In this document: positions 11,808-21,117 of the stretch, in pieces | How positions within the stretch are numbered: position 1 is the stretch's first letter | How the letters are laid out: the number at the start of each line of letters is the position of its first letter | Source: Chlorokybus atmophyticus | Lineage: Eukaryota; Streptophyta; Chlorokybophyceae; Chlorokybales; Chlorokybaceae | Assembly: GCA_009103225.1 (NCBI GenBank) | Contig: RHPI01001464.1 | Location: 1-46,203, forward strand | DNA length: 46,203 nucleotides | Reading direction: 5' to 3' | Notes under the pieces: model-generated | What the model was told of the DNA's origin: nothing | Seen by the model: the letters and a program-made list of their open reading frames with translations, nothing else | The model's database searches: none | Made by a program: the position numbers and the translations under genes

Positions 11808-12430
11808 GTGGAGCGCCGCGGCGTGTTGGACAATGTAAACAACCCTGTGGCGATGCTGCATGATGTGCAACAGCGCGCGTACTTGTTCGCGCACGCCATT
11901 TTTATGATTATGGGCAACTTGTGCATTACCCAACACCGCAACACACTGGGCTACGAGCGCATACGCGGTGGATTCTACATTCCGTATATGTCTACAAGCA
12001 GCGCAAGCATCCCTTCAAAGCAGGCGACTACGTTTAGAGGGTCATACAATACACGTCTACTGCATGACCCAGACCCACGACGCCCTCGACATCATGACGT
12101 TGATCAGCGTCAAGCGGGTCATCTACAAGGTGCTTAAGGTGGTCACAAGTGCTGGACTTGAATGGCAACGACGGCGAGCGTCTTACCAGCATTATATGGA
12201 AAACCGTGCTCCATGTTGCTTGCCGCATGTTGAGAGCTTCGACGTGGTTGTGATACGCCATCCGCGCCCCAGCCGCAGTAAGTAGTGTGATAGGTGTGAC
12301 AGCGCCGATGATGATGCACTCATAAAGGTGTGCCATGGTTGCAACAGCGGTGGGCATGCACTACTATCTCGACCCTCCAACGGAGACAGTGTCATTGAGG
12401 GCTACCATTGTGAGGGCTGCCGCAAGCGTA
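11808..12430 (+). pseudogene. Decayed gypsy-type integrase C-terminus with PHD-like finger
   Basis: Pieces in order on the + strand: RNTLGYERIRGGFYIP (about 11935) in one frame; the stub FKAGDYV (about 12015) in the same frame just before it breaks; a neighbouring frame with a low-complexity beta-type stretch ending SAGLEWQ; ENRAPCCLPHVESFDVVV (about 12200); and a finger starting at 12286, with CDRC, CHGCNSGGH and CEGC. The order (GDxVxL, then a CAPCHLP-like block, then a PHD finger) matches the end of a class of gypsy-like polyproteins I know from algae and protists. Frameshifts and a TAG right before the finger show it is dead. The finger lacks one canonical cysteine after its His. Confidence 0.5.
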
Positions 12431-14146
12431 TCGCGTATCAACGGTCTTTCTCACTCCCGTTGAAGACTGCTCACAAAAACAGGGATTTTCAAGTTCATAG
12501 AAAGGGTGGCTTGTTGACGTGGTCAGCATGCACAATTGTGCACATCATCTGGGTGATTCATGTGTTGTTCATGTCATAACTCGTGTTCCCCATACACAAG
12601 CATGTACAGGCAGAAGGTATGCAGTGCCTTCAGCACTGTGCCGATTTAAATTGCAGACATTCCTGTGACTGACACAAGTAAATAAGATAAAATAAAAAAA
12701 GACTATCATAAGTTCTCATTAAGGCAATAGAGTTGGGATCGAGTCGAGGGAGCATAAAACCCCGCAAGGCCCGACACTGTGCATCAGCACATCTCATAAG
12801 CACTACACATGAAGCGGAATTCACACACAGCATGACTTACTACCATAAGTAAGTACTTAAGAGTGAGACGCCACGCCCTATAGGTGTGACAGGCGCAGGG
12901 CCTCCCACCATCACCGTAGAATGTGCCGATACCATGCGGCGACGCACATCAACTGGTATAAATAGTTCCTCATGACCCCCAGCACTTTTGCAAACCTCCG
13001 AAGCTGCAATGTGGACCCCGTTGCCTCGTATTTAAGGAGAGACCGCCGTTGTGAATGCTAATAGAGCGTGCGCCTTCCGTGCACTATAGGCTAGTAGTTG
13101 CCGTAGCCATTACGGGGTCGCCAGCTCCGCATGGTTTTGTGAGCTTCCCGCCTGACTCAGCTCGGAGCTGAATGTGTTGCCTTGCACACAACCTTCAATT
13201 TGCCGCTCAACACCTCCGCGTGCCACTTGAAGTGCGGACGCTTGCTCAAACACGCATTGTCATCATGGTCCGCCTTCTCGCGACAAATCCACAAGGCCGC
13301 GTTTTCGAATAGTGTTTGTCTATGTGTCCCGCCTCTTCCAAAGAGTTCAACCTTAAATACACTTTTTTGAATGAGTTAAACTGCAACACACTCAGGTTTA
13401 TTGCTCCTCGTGTCGTGCAGTTGTAATAACGTTCAACGTTGCAGCTATCACACACTATCATGCAATCCTCATGGACATGACTTGGTTATTGTAGCTTGCC
13501 CTCCATGGCGCCGTTGGTCGCTAGCTAGCAACTATAGTAGCACTATTATTCACGATTAACAACATCGGCGCGCTTGATAACTCCCAACCACTGCGTCGCC
13601 ATGCCCTCCAGTCGAGATAATGCTCTTCTCATAATCTTGCTGCCATTGGGCGTTCTCGGCTGCAATAAAGACGTCACAAAGCGTGTAGCTTGCGCCTTGA
13701 TGTGCTCTTCGCAATACGGTTAGCACCGCACGAGGCTTAAGGGAGGCTCCCTTCAGCCATCTTCCAACACAGGCACCTACCGCATCCATCTTCTCCGATA
13801 CAACCTCATACTTTGTGTCCTCCAATAATTGCAACTTCATCATCCTTCTGTATTATATGTATAGAAGCTTGAGGATGATCATGAAGGGGTCTCAACGTCA
13901 CATTCGGACATTCTTGAAGTACATTACTTTCATCATTTTTGCCGGCGTTAATTGCGGATATGTTCACATTACGACCACGTTGAACTCCACCACGGGCATC
14001 ACCTTCACCCACTCCTTCTCAAACTCTTGGCATGTTGCACAATCAGGGGGGACACTTTTGGTGCAACGTTTTTGAAGCTATTTACGATTTTCAACTAATT
14101 TGTGATTTGTAGAGTATTTGGAGGCCTCCTACAGCTACCGAGTTGT
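12431..14146. other. Gene-free spacer with unassigned minus-strand open frames
   Basis: Two adjoining minus-strand open stretches (14012-13806 and 13843-13556) read a little like protein (VNISAINAGKNDESNVLQ; KMDAVGACVGRWLKGASLKP), but they are in different frames and match nothing I recognise. They could be the remains of a mobile element. The rest of the stretch holds nothing I can name. Confidence 0.3.
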
Positions 14147-14510
14147 AGGAACCTTATTAACTCCCGTGCCTGCTAGCACAATATGTTCCTCCACACAAGT
14201 CGGCAAGATATGGGAGTTCCATCAACTCCACGCCATCGGCGCGCATCGAAAGTGAAAAGCGGCACACAATGTGGATGCATCCGCCAAAATTTCATCTAAA
14301 AGGCTTCACGCCATTGGCGCGCATTGAAAAGTGTAATGCAAATTACAGGAACTCTATGAACTCCCGCGTCTGCTAGCACAGTATGGTCCTCTGCTTTAAG
14401 ACATTAGGATATTGGAGATTTCTTTAACTCCACGCCATCCGCGCGCATTAAAAATAAAAAGCGGCACACAACGTGAATGCGTCCGCCGAAGTTTGATCTC
14501 GGCGCATGGA
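14147..14510. repeat. Two-copy imperfect tandem repeat, about 200-bp unit
   Basis: AGGAACCTTATTAACTCCCG at 14147 recurs as AGGAACTCTATGAACTCCCG at 14347. CTCCACGCCATCGGCGCGCA at about 14228 recurs as CTCCACGCCATCCGCGCGCA at about 14429. A third partial match (TTCACGCCATTGGCGCGCAT) lies at about 14304. Both copies contain AAGCGGCACACAA. Nothing suggests coding. Confidence 0.6.
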
Positions 14511-14645
14511 TAGGAAGCATGTGCGCTACCACTCGCACCATTAAAAAGGAAACGCAATCAAGGTGGCTAAATTGTATACATGAGCATTATGTTGTCATGT
14601 CGCGGCGATAGGATGCTTATTACCTTGCACATGTCACAATCATTT

Positions 14646-14722
14646 GCGATATGGTGTGGCCTAATTGGCAGGGCGTTGAGCTCACAGCTCAGGCGGCTGG
14701 GGCTTAAAACCACCTACACGCA
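14646..14722 (+). tRNA. tRNA-Val(CAC)-like sequence, degenerate (pseudo-tRNA or SINE head)
   Basis: TGGCCTAATTGGC matches the A box and forms a D arm (GCCT/GGGC). Next comes TTGAG-CTCACAG-CTCAG, a 5-bp anticodon stem with a 7-base loop that has T33, anticodon CAC and A37. The T arm (GGGGCTTAAAACCACC) and acceptor stem pair poorly, so it is probably not a working tRNA. It may be a pseudogene or the head of a tRNA-derived SINE. Confidence 0.3.
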
Positions 14723-15490
14723 GCAAGCGTTTCATGGTTGAGTTTTTCAGCAACCTGCGCGCCGAGCAGTGTGAGTTATTTGAACTTAAATAACTTGCAA
14801 GATGATGGGGAAGCGAATGTAAACGAGAATTGGCAATTTTTTAAGATCTCATGCCCGTAAATTGGAAGTAGCCATTTTCAAAGAATGTCCCCCCCGATTG
14901 TGTGACACGACACATGTTCAGCTTTACACACCTCAGGTGTATAAAGAAGGCTACTCTTGTCTTCAGATTCCTTTTTCACTCCCTCCACGTGCCAATACTT
15001 CATCCTTTAAGAACTTGTATCATTCAAAATGCTTTGTGCTCATTGTGCTCGCCAGGCCGCGCCGACCACGAACATGCGCGCGCGCTCCCTTCATCTTCTA
15101 CAAGGTGTCCATTTCATAATCAAATGATTATATTAGGCTCCTCCTCTGCAATGTCCTCGTGATTTTCCTGAAGTAGGCTTCACCGACTAGCTTGTCTTTG
15201 AAGTCTCCTTCGCTCAGCCTTCGAAAAAGTGAGCACCTCCTTCTCCGGCAACTCTTCCCTCTCCTCCAAGGTGACTTTAAGCTCCTTTAAACCAGCTCAA
15301 AACCTTGTTGCCATGGGCATTCCACGTCCTCCACAACCTCCACAAACACCCACTGCGACACCCGCACTGTGACACCTTTATTACAGGCGCAATATGATGA
15401 CGCCAATGAGTTCAACTGTTAACGAGTTCCACAACATCATTTGCGCTCAAGTCGAGCGCAAATAACAAGCGCGTGTAGTAGCCAACCCAT
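14723..15490. other. Gene-free spacer
   Basis: No gene recognised. The sequence is AT-rich to about 15000, then mixed. A pair TCAAGTCGAGCGC near 15450 sits close to the foldback element. No coding signal was seen. Confidence 0.4.
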
Positions 15491-15666
15491 ACCAGTATCA
15501 GCTGTATATACACGCCTCAAGGCTAGCTTTGATCACTTTCAGTTTCTTTTTTACGTGGTAAATAACAAGAACTGAGTGAGAATTTGTCGTAGTCATGGTG
15601 TGTTTGTGACACAAACACACCAAGTGATTAAAGCCAGCCCTTGAGGCGTGTATATACAGCTGGTAC
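15491..15666. repeat. Foldback (MITE-like) element with nested hairpin
   Basis: The left arm, about 15491-15538 (CAGCTGTATATACACGCCTC core), is repeated in reverse complement at about 15623-15666, with near-identity over roughly 45 bases. Inside the spacer, 15596-15622 is a second near-perfect palindrome (TGGTGTGTTTGTG then ACACAAACACACCA). It ends 71 bases before the left LTR. No target duplication was resolved. Confidence 0.55.
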
Positions 15667-15731
15667 TAGTGCTCATAGTTTAGTCTTATGCATTTAATGT
15701 AGAAGAACAAAGCAGCTGCATGACGCACTGT

Positions 15732-15736
15732 CTGCC
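15732..15736. repeat. Target-site duplication CTGCC, left
   Basis: CTGCC directly before the left LTR equals CTGCC at 21785-21789 directly after the right LTR. A 5-bp duplication is usual for Ty3/gypsy integration. Confidence 0.85.
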
Positions 15737-16408
15737 TGTAACAGTCAAGGCCAAATTCTGTGATTTTCATGGCCGTTTTAGGCCTTATTTGTAAGGTACA
15801 TGTTTTTAATGACTTGTAGCGGATATCGGCGAGTTATGAGTCTGCCGCGGATATCGACCGGGGCCCCAAGACCAGTCCGGAAGGTGCCAGAAAACGGAGG
15901 GCCAGTCGAGAAGGGCTCGACCAGATTTCTGGAAGGGCCTGGCGCCAAGTAGTATAACTTGACCATATGAGCAGCAAATTAGGAGATCTTTGGTGCGTTG
16001 GAAAGGTCTAGAAGTGTACTACAAGATTCTGCAAGAATATCTTAGCTTCTAGTTCCGTCTAGCGCTAGAATCGTCTAGACAGTAGCATGTGCAGACTGGT
16101 AGGTATAAAAGTGACATTCTACAACTTGCAATACAACCTTTAGCTCCCTAGTTTCTTGTGTGCAAGCTTGGTGGTGGTTAGCAGGGGTTGCTAGCGTGTG
16201 CCCACCGGTGTGTGCTTGCTTGTGTGACGATCCAAGGCGCTACACAAGTCGGTGTGTAGCTTCGAGCGCATGCGCGTGCGTACGCGAGTGGCGGGGCGCG
16301 CGTGTGTGCTTGGCAGAGGGGGCAAGGTTCCGGTGTGAATACCGTGTCTTGGTGAGAGGGTTGTGGATTGGACCAACTCACAGGTGACAAGGCACGAGCA
16401 CCGTCACA
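15737..16408 (+). repeat. Left LTR
   Basis: 672 bp, TG...CA ends. It contains a TATAAAA promoter box at 16104-16110 and a GT/CG-rich stretch at about 16190-16310. It differs from the right LTR at about five single bases (for example GTAGCGG versus GTGGCGG near 15817 and GCGCGCGTG versus GCGCGTGTG near 16297). Confidence 0.95.
16104..16110 (+). promoter_or_regulatory. LTR TATA box
   Basis: TATAAAA inside the left LTR, placed to start transcription about 30 bases downstream and so define the R region. The same box is at 21480-21486 in the right LTR. Confidence 0.65.
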
Positions 16409-16410
16409 AC

Positions 16411-16424
16411 TGGTATCGGAGCAC
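16411..16424 (+). promoter_or_regulatory. Primer binding site, initiator tRNA-Met
   Basis: TGGTATCGGAGCAC begins two bases after the left LTR. Plant-type initiator-Met sites begin TGGTATCAGAGC, so this is one change from the usual form. It primes minus-strand DNA synthesis. Confidence 0.85.
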
Positions 16425-16502
16425 GGTTTACGAAGGTGAGAGAGGAAGTGTGTGGGCGTTTACACTTTTCATTCGGAAGCGGAGTGTAGTGTGTTAGTGG
16501 AG

Positions 16503-17531
16503 ATGGAGGATGCTCGCATGGAAGAGCTTCAAGCTGCCATCTTGGCACTGAGGGAAGAGCTTCATCACACTCAAGCGGCGGCACAAGCACAACGCGAGGC
16601 GTATGAGCATGCGATGGCGCGTGTACAAATTCCCATGGCATCAAGCTCGCGCGTGCATGTGAAGGTGCCAAAGCCCAAGCCATTCAAGGGTCAACGTGAT
16701 GGAGATGCAGTGGATGAATGGATTTTTCAAGTATCGTCTTGGTTGAAGCTCACGGAGGTGCCCACGCATCTGCACGTGGAGGTTGCAGCGACATTGCTTG
16801 AAGGTGCAGCACTTGTGTGGTGGAGGCATCGATGTACGCGAGTTGCAAACGGGTTGGCGCTACCATTGACCACCATGGAAGAGTTGGCACTGGAGGTCAG
16901 GCATCAATTTGTTCCCGTTGAGAGCGTGAAGGCCGCACGCGACAAACTTGCAGCCCTTGTGCAAATGGGGTCGGTGATGGCGTACACGGCCGCGTTTCAG
17001 CGATTGGTGATGTCCATACCCAATATGACCGAGGAGGAGCAGTTGGACAGGTATACACGTGGTTTAAAACCTTTGGGGCGTAAAGAAGTGGAGCTACGGG
17101 ACCCGAAGACACTCGCGGAGGCTATACGCATCGCGGAGCGTCTCGACGCGTTGTACTTCAAGTCCACCACAAGAAACACTGACTGGAGGCAAAGGCATGG
17201 TGATCAGCCCCGGGGAGGCTTTCAACATGCATGGAGACGAGGAGAACCAAGTTCAGCACTTGCCAATGGAGGTGGAGCTGACTCTGGGCCTGCACCAATG
17301 GAGGTGGGTGCCATACACACGCATGGAAGTGAGGCGAAGCACGGCGGACGTGGTGAAAGAGGTAAAGGTGTGCGCAAGTGTTATGCGTGTGGGTCGACGG
17401 AGCATTTGGCGTACGGATGCCCCAAACGAAGCACGCAAAGGCCAACACCGGATGGCAACCCTCGCCGTGATCGTCGCGTCAACACCATGGAGCAAAATGG
17501 CGTGGAGCAGGAAAACGACTTCCCCCAGTAG
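16503..17531 (+). CDS. gag: Gag (capsid and nucleocapsid) of the chromovirus
   Basis: 342 aa, frame 3, from the first ATG downstream of the primer site. The N-terminus is a coiled-coil-like Glu/Ala/Gln helix (about aa 1-45). It is followed by the Retrotrans_gag region (KPKPFKGQRDGDAVDEWIF to about aa 220, with EGAALVWWRHR) and a CCHC zinc knuckle CYACGSTEHLAYGC at about aa 292-305 that binds RNA. The stop at 17529-17531 comes right after a CCCCC run (17522-17526). The protease frame is open from 17471, one base back (-1), so a frameshift could join them. The ORF has no internal damage. Confidence 0.92.
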   Translation: MEDARMEELQAAILALREELHHTQAAAQAQREAYEHAMARVQIPMASSSRVHVKVPKPKPFKGQRDGDAVDEWIFQVSSWLKLTEVPTHLHVEVAATLLEGAALVWWRHRCTRVANGLALPLTTMEELALEVRHQFVPVESVKAARDKLAALVQMGSVMAYTAAFQRLVMSIPNMTEEEQLDRYTRGLKPLGRKEVELRDPKTLAEAIRIAERLDALYFKSTTRNTDWRQRHGDQPRGGFQHAWRRGEPSSALANGGGADSGPAPMEVGAIHTHGSEAKHGGRGERGKGVRKCYACGSTEHLAYGCPKRSTQRPTPDGNPRRDRRVNTMEQNGVEQENDFPQ

Positions 17532-18127
17532 GTGAGGAGGCTACTGCTGGGGATAGGAAGGAGCCTCATGCACGGACGGATGCTGTGACATTTCCATTAA
17601 AGAAGCAAGAGGAGATGGCTTTGAACGCGCCAATGGTGGTGAGTTATGCAAACGAGGAGACAACAAAGTACTTCGGGCTTCGAGCACACATTTGCGATGA
17701 CCAAGGACGATGGAGAGAGTGTAAGCTCATGATTGATAGCGGTGCCAACAGCAACTTCATGAGTATTGATATCGCGCGGCGTTACGGTTGGCTTTCGTCA
17801 TTACGAGGAGGTGAAGTGAAGCTCGCTGATGGAGAGCCACCCTCTGGAGGTGATGGCGCTGCGTTTATGACCAAAGAGTTGTGCGTTCGCATTGGGAAGA
17901 TGAAGGAGAGCATGCGATTTTGCTGCATCACCCTACGGAACGGGTTTGATGGGATTTTGGGACTACCGTGGCTATGGCAACATAATCCAGCCATCAATTG
18001 GAGGAAGCGCGTGCTCACCATCGAGCGAAACGGTGGAGAGTCCATTCAAGCTGCATCGGACGTCATCGAGGCGCGGCACGCACAGTTAGGTGGTACAACA
18101 ATTCCCAGATCTCTTGTGTGCAATTGA
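17471..18127 (+). CDS. pro: Aspartic protease region of the chromovirus (pro)
   Basis: Open in frame 2 from 17471 to the TGA at 18125-18127; the first ATG is at 17615. The retroviral-type aspartic protease motif KLMIDSGANSNFM lies at about 17727-17763, and GFDGILGLPWLWQHNPAINW at about 17942-18001 marks the C-terminal part. It overlaps gag by about 60 nt in the -1 frame and the RT frame by about 140 nt, again in -1. Either two frameshifts make Gag-Pro-Pol or single-base changes have split one pol frame. Confidence 0.88.
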   Translation, partial: SSRQHHGAKWRGAGKRLPPVGEEATAGDRKEPHARTDAVTFPLKKQEEMALNAPMVVSYANEETTKYFGLRAHICDDQGRWRECKLMIDSGANSNFMSIDIARRYGWLSSLRGGEVKLADGEPPSGGDGAAFMTKELCVRIGKMKESMRFCCITLRNGFDGILGLPWLWQHNPAINWRKRVLTIERNGGESIQAASDVIEARHAQLGGTTIPRSLVCN

Positions 18128-21117
18128 GGAAGTTACTGTCTCCACGGAAGGCAAAGGCTGCATGGTTGTGCATGGTGCGCGAAAACACTGCAAAGTCAGC
18201 ACCGGAGCTGAGTGACGATGTTCAGACGGCTACTATGGACCCCGAGGTGTGTAAACTTGTTAAAGAATACCAAGATATCATGGTGGACGGACTTCCATCT
18301 GGTCTACCACCTCCACGGAGCGTAGACCACCGTTTGGAGCTGATTGAGGGCGTGCACAAGCCACCGTATCGACCCATATACAAGTTGTCACCTTTGGAAC
18401 TGGAAGAGGCCGAGAGGCAGGTGGCGGACTTGCTGGAAAGAGGCTACATCAGGCCTAGTAAGTCCCCCTATGGTGCACCTATTTTGTTTGTACGAAAGAA
18501 GAACGGGAGCTTGCGCATGTGCGTCGACTACCGAGCTCTCAACAACATCACGAAGAGGAATTGCTTTCCACTCCCACGTATCGACGAGTTGCTGGAGCAA
18601 TTGCAAGGTGCGCAGTACTTCACAACACTTGATCTTGCTGGAGGTTATCACCAAATTCGCATCGCGCCCGAGGATGTGGAGAAAACAGCTTTTAACACAC
18701 GTTATGGGCACTACGAGTGGTTGGTCATGTCCTTCGGACTTACGAACGCACCGGCAACATTTCAAACGCTTATGAACAGCGTTTTTGCTGACTTGATTGG
18801 TAAGGGAGTCCTCGTGTACCTCGACGACATTTTGGTGTACGCGACAACAAAGGAGGAGCACGTGGCACTTCTACGGCGCGTGTTGCAGCGTTTGCGCGAA
18901 CACAAGTTGTACGCCCAGCTACAGAAGTGCAAATTCTTGCTTCGAGAGGTGGAGTACCTAGGCCACATTGTGTCGCATGAAGGCATCAAGCCGGACCCCA
19001 ACAAAGTGCAGGTGGTGCGCGAGTGGGCTGCCCCGACCAATGTAAAGGAGGTGATGTCCTTTTTAGGCCTTGCGGGGTATTATCGCAAGTTTATCATGGG
19101 GTTTTCGCGCATAGCTGCTCCCTTGACTACCCTACTCAAGAAGGGAAAGCATTGGAGCTGGTCAGCAACAGAGGAACATGCATTTGCTGCGTTGAAGAAG
19201 GCGCTGACGGAGGCACCAGTCCTGGCTCACCCCAACATGGAAAAGACATTTATTTTGGCTTGCGACGCGTCCGACACAGCCGTAGGAGCTGTTTTGCAGC
19301 AAGACCATGGCAACGGCCTTCAACCAGTAGCATTCTTCAGCAAGAAGATGAGTGGTGCGGAGCTGAATTACCCCGTGCACGAGAAGGAACTTTTAGCGCA
19401 AGTCATGGCGCTACGACAATGGCACTGTTTTCTGGAAGGCAAAAAGTTCGTGCTTGAGACGGATCACTCTCCACTGAGGTACTTACAAACACAACCTCAT
19501 CTGAGTTGCAGACAAGCTCGATGGCTTGAGTTCTTTCAACTTTTTGATTTCAATATCAAGTACAAGCCCGGTACGTCAAATGGTGTTGCTGACGCGCTGA
19601 GCCGGCTTAATGCAATTGAGGCACTCGCTCAAGTGCAGCCCGAGTGGACCGACCAGATTCGGCAAGTGCTTCGTGAAGACACGGAGGGTATGAAAGTATT
19701 GCAAGAGCTGGAAAATACAGCTACGGACACAAGTGGGCACTGGTCAATGCGCGACGGGCTGCTGTGGCACCATGGGCGCTTGTACATCCCCAACGTCGCG
19801 CATATCCGTGTGAAGTTGCTGAAGGAAGCTCATGACGTGCCCATTGCTGGTCACCAAGGGTTGGAAAGGACTTTGGCAAGCTTAAAACAGTATTTTTACT
19901 GGCGAGAGATGCATCGCGATGTGCGCGACTACGTGGCGTTGTGCGACGCATGCCAAAGGGTTAAGGCAAGCAACCAAAAGCCAGGTGGGTTGCTGCAACC
20001 TCTCCCTGTGCCATTGTCCAAGTGGGAGCAAGTTACCATGGACTTTATCACGGGGCTACCAAAGACAAAAGAAGGGTACGACGCTATACTTGTGTTCGTC
20101 GATAAAACCAGCAAAATGGTACGCTTGGCACCGTGTAGTGAGTCTTGCACGGCACCGGAGGCAGCACGCTTGTTCGTGAAGCATGTATTTCGTTCTCATG
20201 GATTACCACGAAGCATTGTGAGTGATCGCGACCCGCGCTTTACAAGTAAGTTTTGGGAGGCGCTGCATAGTGCACTGGGTACCACACTGAAGTTTAGCAC
20301 GGCATTCCACCCGCAAACTGATGGGCAAACGGAGCGGGCCAACCGTGTGATCGAGGACATGCTGCGTTGCTACGTTAACGCGCGACAAGACAATTGGGAG
20401 GAGCTGCTTGAGTTGGTTGAGTTTGCGATCAACAACCACCACAATGCAAGCACAGGTGTCACTCCCTTCCTTATGAACTACGGGCAACATCCATTGACAC
20501 CGTTGACGGCATGGACACCGCGACGACATGACGTGCGTGTGGAGGCAGCTAATGACTTCCTTACAAAGTGCGCGGACATTAACAAGGCAGCTAGGGATGC
20601 GTTATTGGTGGCACAAAATCGGCAGAAGCAGTACGCGGACGCGCATCGCCGACACCTCACGTTTCAGGAAGGCGACATTGTGTTACTCTCCGCGAAGCAC
20701 GTCCAGGTGCGTACGGGAGTTCGCAAGCTGAATGAACGCTGGTTGGGACCATTTAAGGTCAGTAAAGTTATCTCGGACGTGGCGTACAAGTTGGAGCTAC
20801 CCGACACCATGCGTGTGCAACCCGTTTTTCACGTCTCCCTTCTGAAAACATATCGAGGACAACCGCCAGAAAGGCCACCCCCCAAAGTTGGCACGGACGG
20901 TGAACCCGAGTGGGAGGTAGAAGACATCCTTGGTGAGAAGTTTGTGCATGGCGTACGCAAGTTCTTAGTGAAATGGAAGGGCTATCCGTTGCATGAAGCA
21001 TCCTGGGAGCCAGAGGCACACTTGACTAATGCTCAAGACGTTGTGCGTGCCTATCTTGCTCGACGACAACCTCGCGAGCTTCGAGGACGAAGCTCACCTG
21101 GGGGGGGAGGAGTGTAA
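17986..21117 (+). CDS. pol: Pol: reverse transcriptase, RNase H, integrase, chromodomain
   Basis: Open in frame 1 for more than 1000 codons. There is no ATG at its left edge, so it probably depends on frameshifting from the protease frame. RT: KSPYGAPILFVRKKNGSLRM, then catalytic YLDD at 18817-18828. RNase H: ACDASDTAVGAVL near 19260 and HSPLRYL near 19468. Integrase: zinc-binding HxxxH...CDACQ near 19840-19960, then catalytic Asp (MDFITGLP, about 20038), Asp (SDRDPRF, about 20221) and Glu (QTERANRV, about 20325). The C-terminal chromodomain (about 20912-21060) shows FLVKWKGYPLHEASWEP, with the aromatic cage type expected for histone-mark binding. All catalytic residues that I can see are kept. 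Confidence 0.95.
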   Translation, partial: SSHQLEEARAHHRAKRWRVHSSCIGRHRGAARTVRWYNNSQISCVQLRKLLSPRKAKAAWLCMVRENTAKSAPELSDDVQTATMDPEVCKLVKEYQDIMVDGLPSGLPPPRSVDHRLELIEGVHKPPYRPIYKLSPLELEEAERQVADLLERGYIRPSKSPYGAPILFVRKKNGSLRMCVDYRALNNITKRNCFPLPRIDELLEQLQGAQYFTTLDLAGGYHQIRIAPEDVEKTAFNTRYGHYEWLVMSFGLTNAPATFQTLMNSVFADLIGKGVLVYLDDILVYATTKEEHVALLRRVLQRLREHKLYAQLQKCKFLLREVEYLGHIVSHEGIKPDPNKVQVVREWAAPTNVKEVMSFLGLAGYYRKFIMGFSRIAAPLTTLLKKGKHWSWSATEEHAFAALKKALTEAPVLAHPNMEKTFILACDASDTAVGAVLQQDHGNGLQPVAFFSKKMSGAELNYPVHEKELLAQVMALRQWHCFLEGKKFVLETDHSPLRYLQTQPHLSCRQARWLEFFQLFDFNIKYKPGTSNGVADALSRLNAIEALAQVQPEWTDQIRQVLREDTEGMKVLQELENTATDTSGHWSMRDGLLWHHGRLYIPNVAHIRVKLLKEAHDVPIAGHQGLERTLASLKQYFYWREMHRDVRDYVALCDACQRVKASNQKPGGLLQPLPVPLSKWEQVTMDFITGLPKTKEGYDAILVFVDKTSKMVRLAPCSESCTAPEAARLFVKHVFRSHGLPRSIVSDRDPRFTSKFWEALHSALGTTLKFSTAFHPQTDGQTERANRVIEDMLRCYVNARQDNWEELLELVEFAINNHHNASTGVTPFLMNYGQHPLTPLTAWTPRRHDVRVEAANDFLTKCADINKAARDALLVAQNRQKQYADAHRRHLTFQEGDIVLLSAKHVQVRTGVRKLNERWLGPFKVSKVISDVAYKLELPDTMRVQPVFHVSLLKTYRGQPPERPPPKVGTDGEPEWEVEDILGEKFVHGVRKFLVKWKGYPLHEASWEPEAHLTNAQDVVRAYLARRQPRELRGRSSPGGGGV
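21100..21112 (+). promoter_or_regulatory. Polypurine tract
   Basis: GGGGGGGGAGGAG directly before the right LTR; it primes plus-strand DNA. It overlaps the last codons of pol (Gly-rich end and stop at 21115-21117), so the pol stop codon lies in the right LTR. Confidence 0.85.

Noticed and set aside
13556-14012. Two adjoining minus-strand frames with some protein-like text
   Set aside because: They lie in different frames without a good splice join and match no family I know; left as an uncertain note in the spacer entry.
15778-16390. Minus-strand open frames in the LTR, repeated at 21154-21886
   Set aside because: They recur only because the LTR is duplicated. There is no domain signal, and they lie antisense to the LTR promoter.
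17998-17998. TTG at 17998 as the true start of the large pol ORF
   Set aside because: The frame is open back to 17986 and overlaps the protease frame. No ATG is near, so entry by frameshift is more likely than a TTG start.
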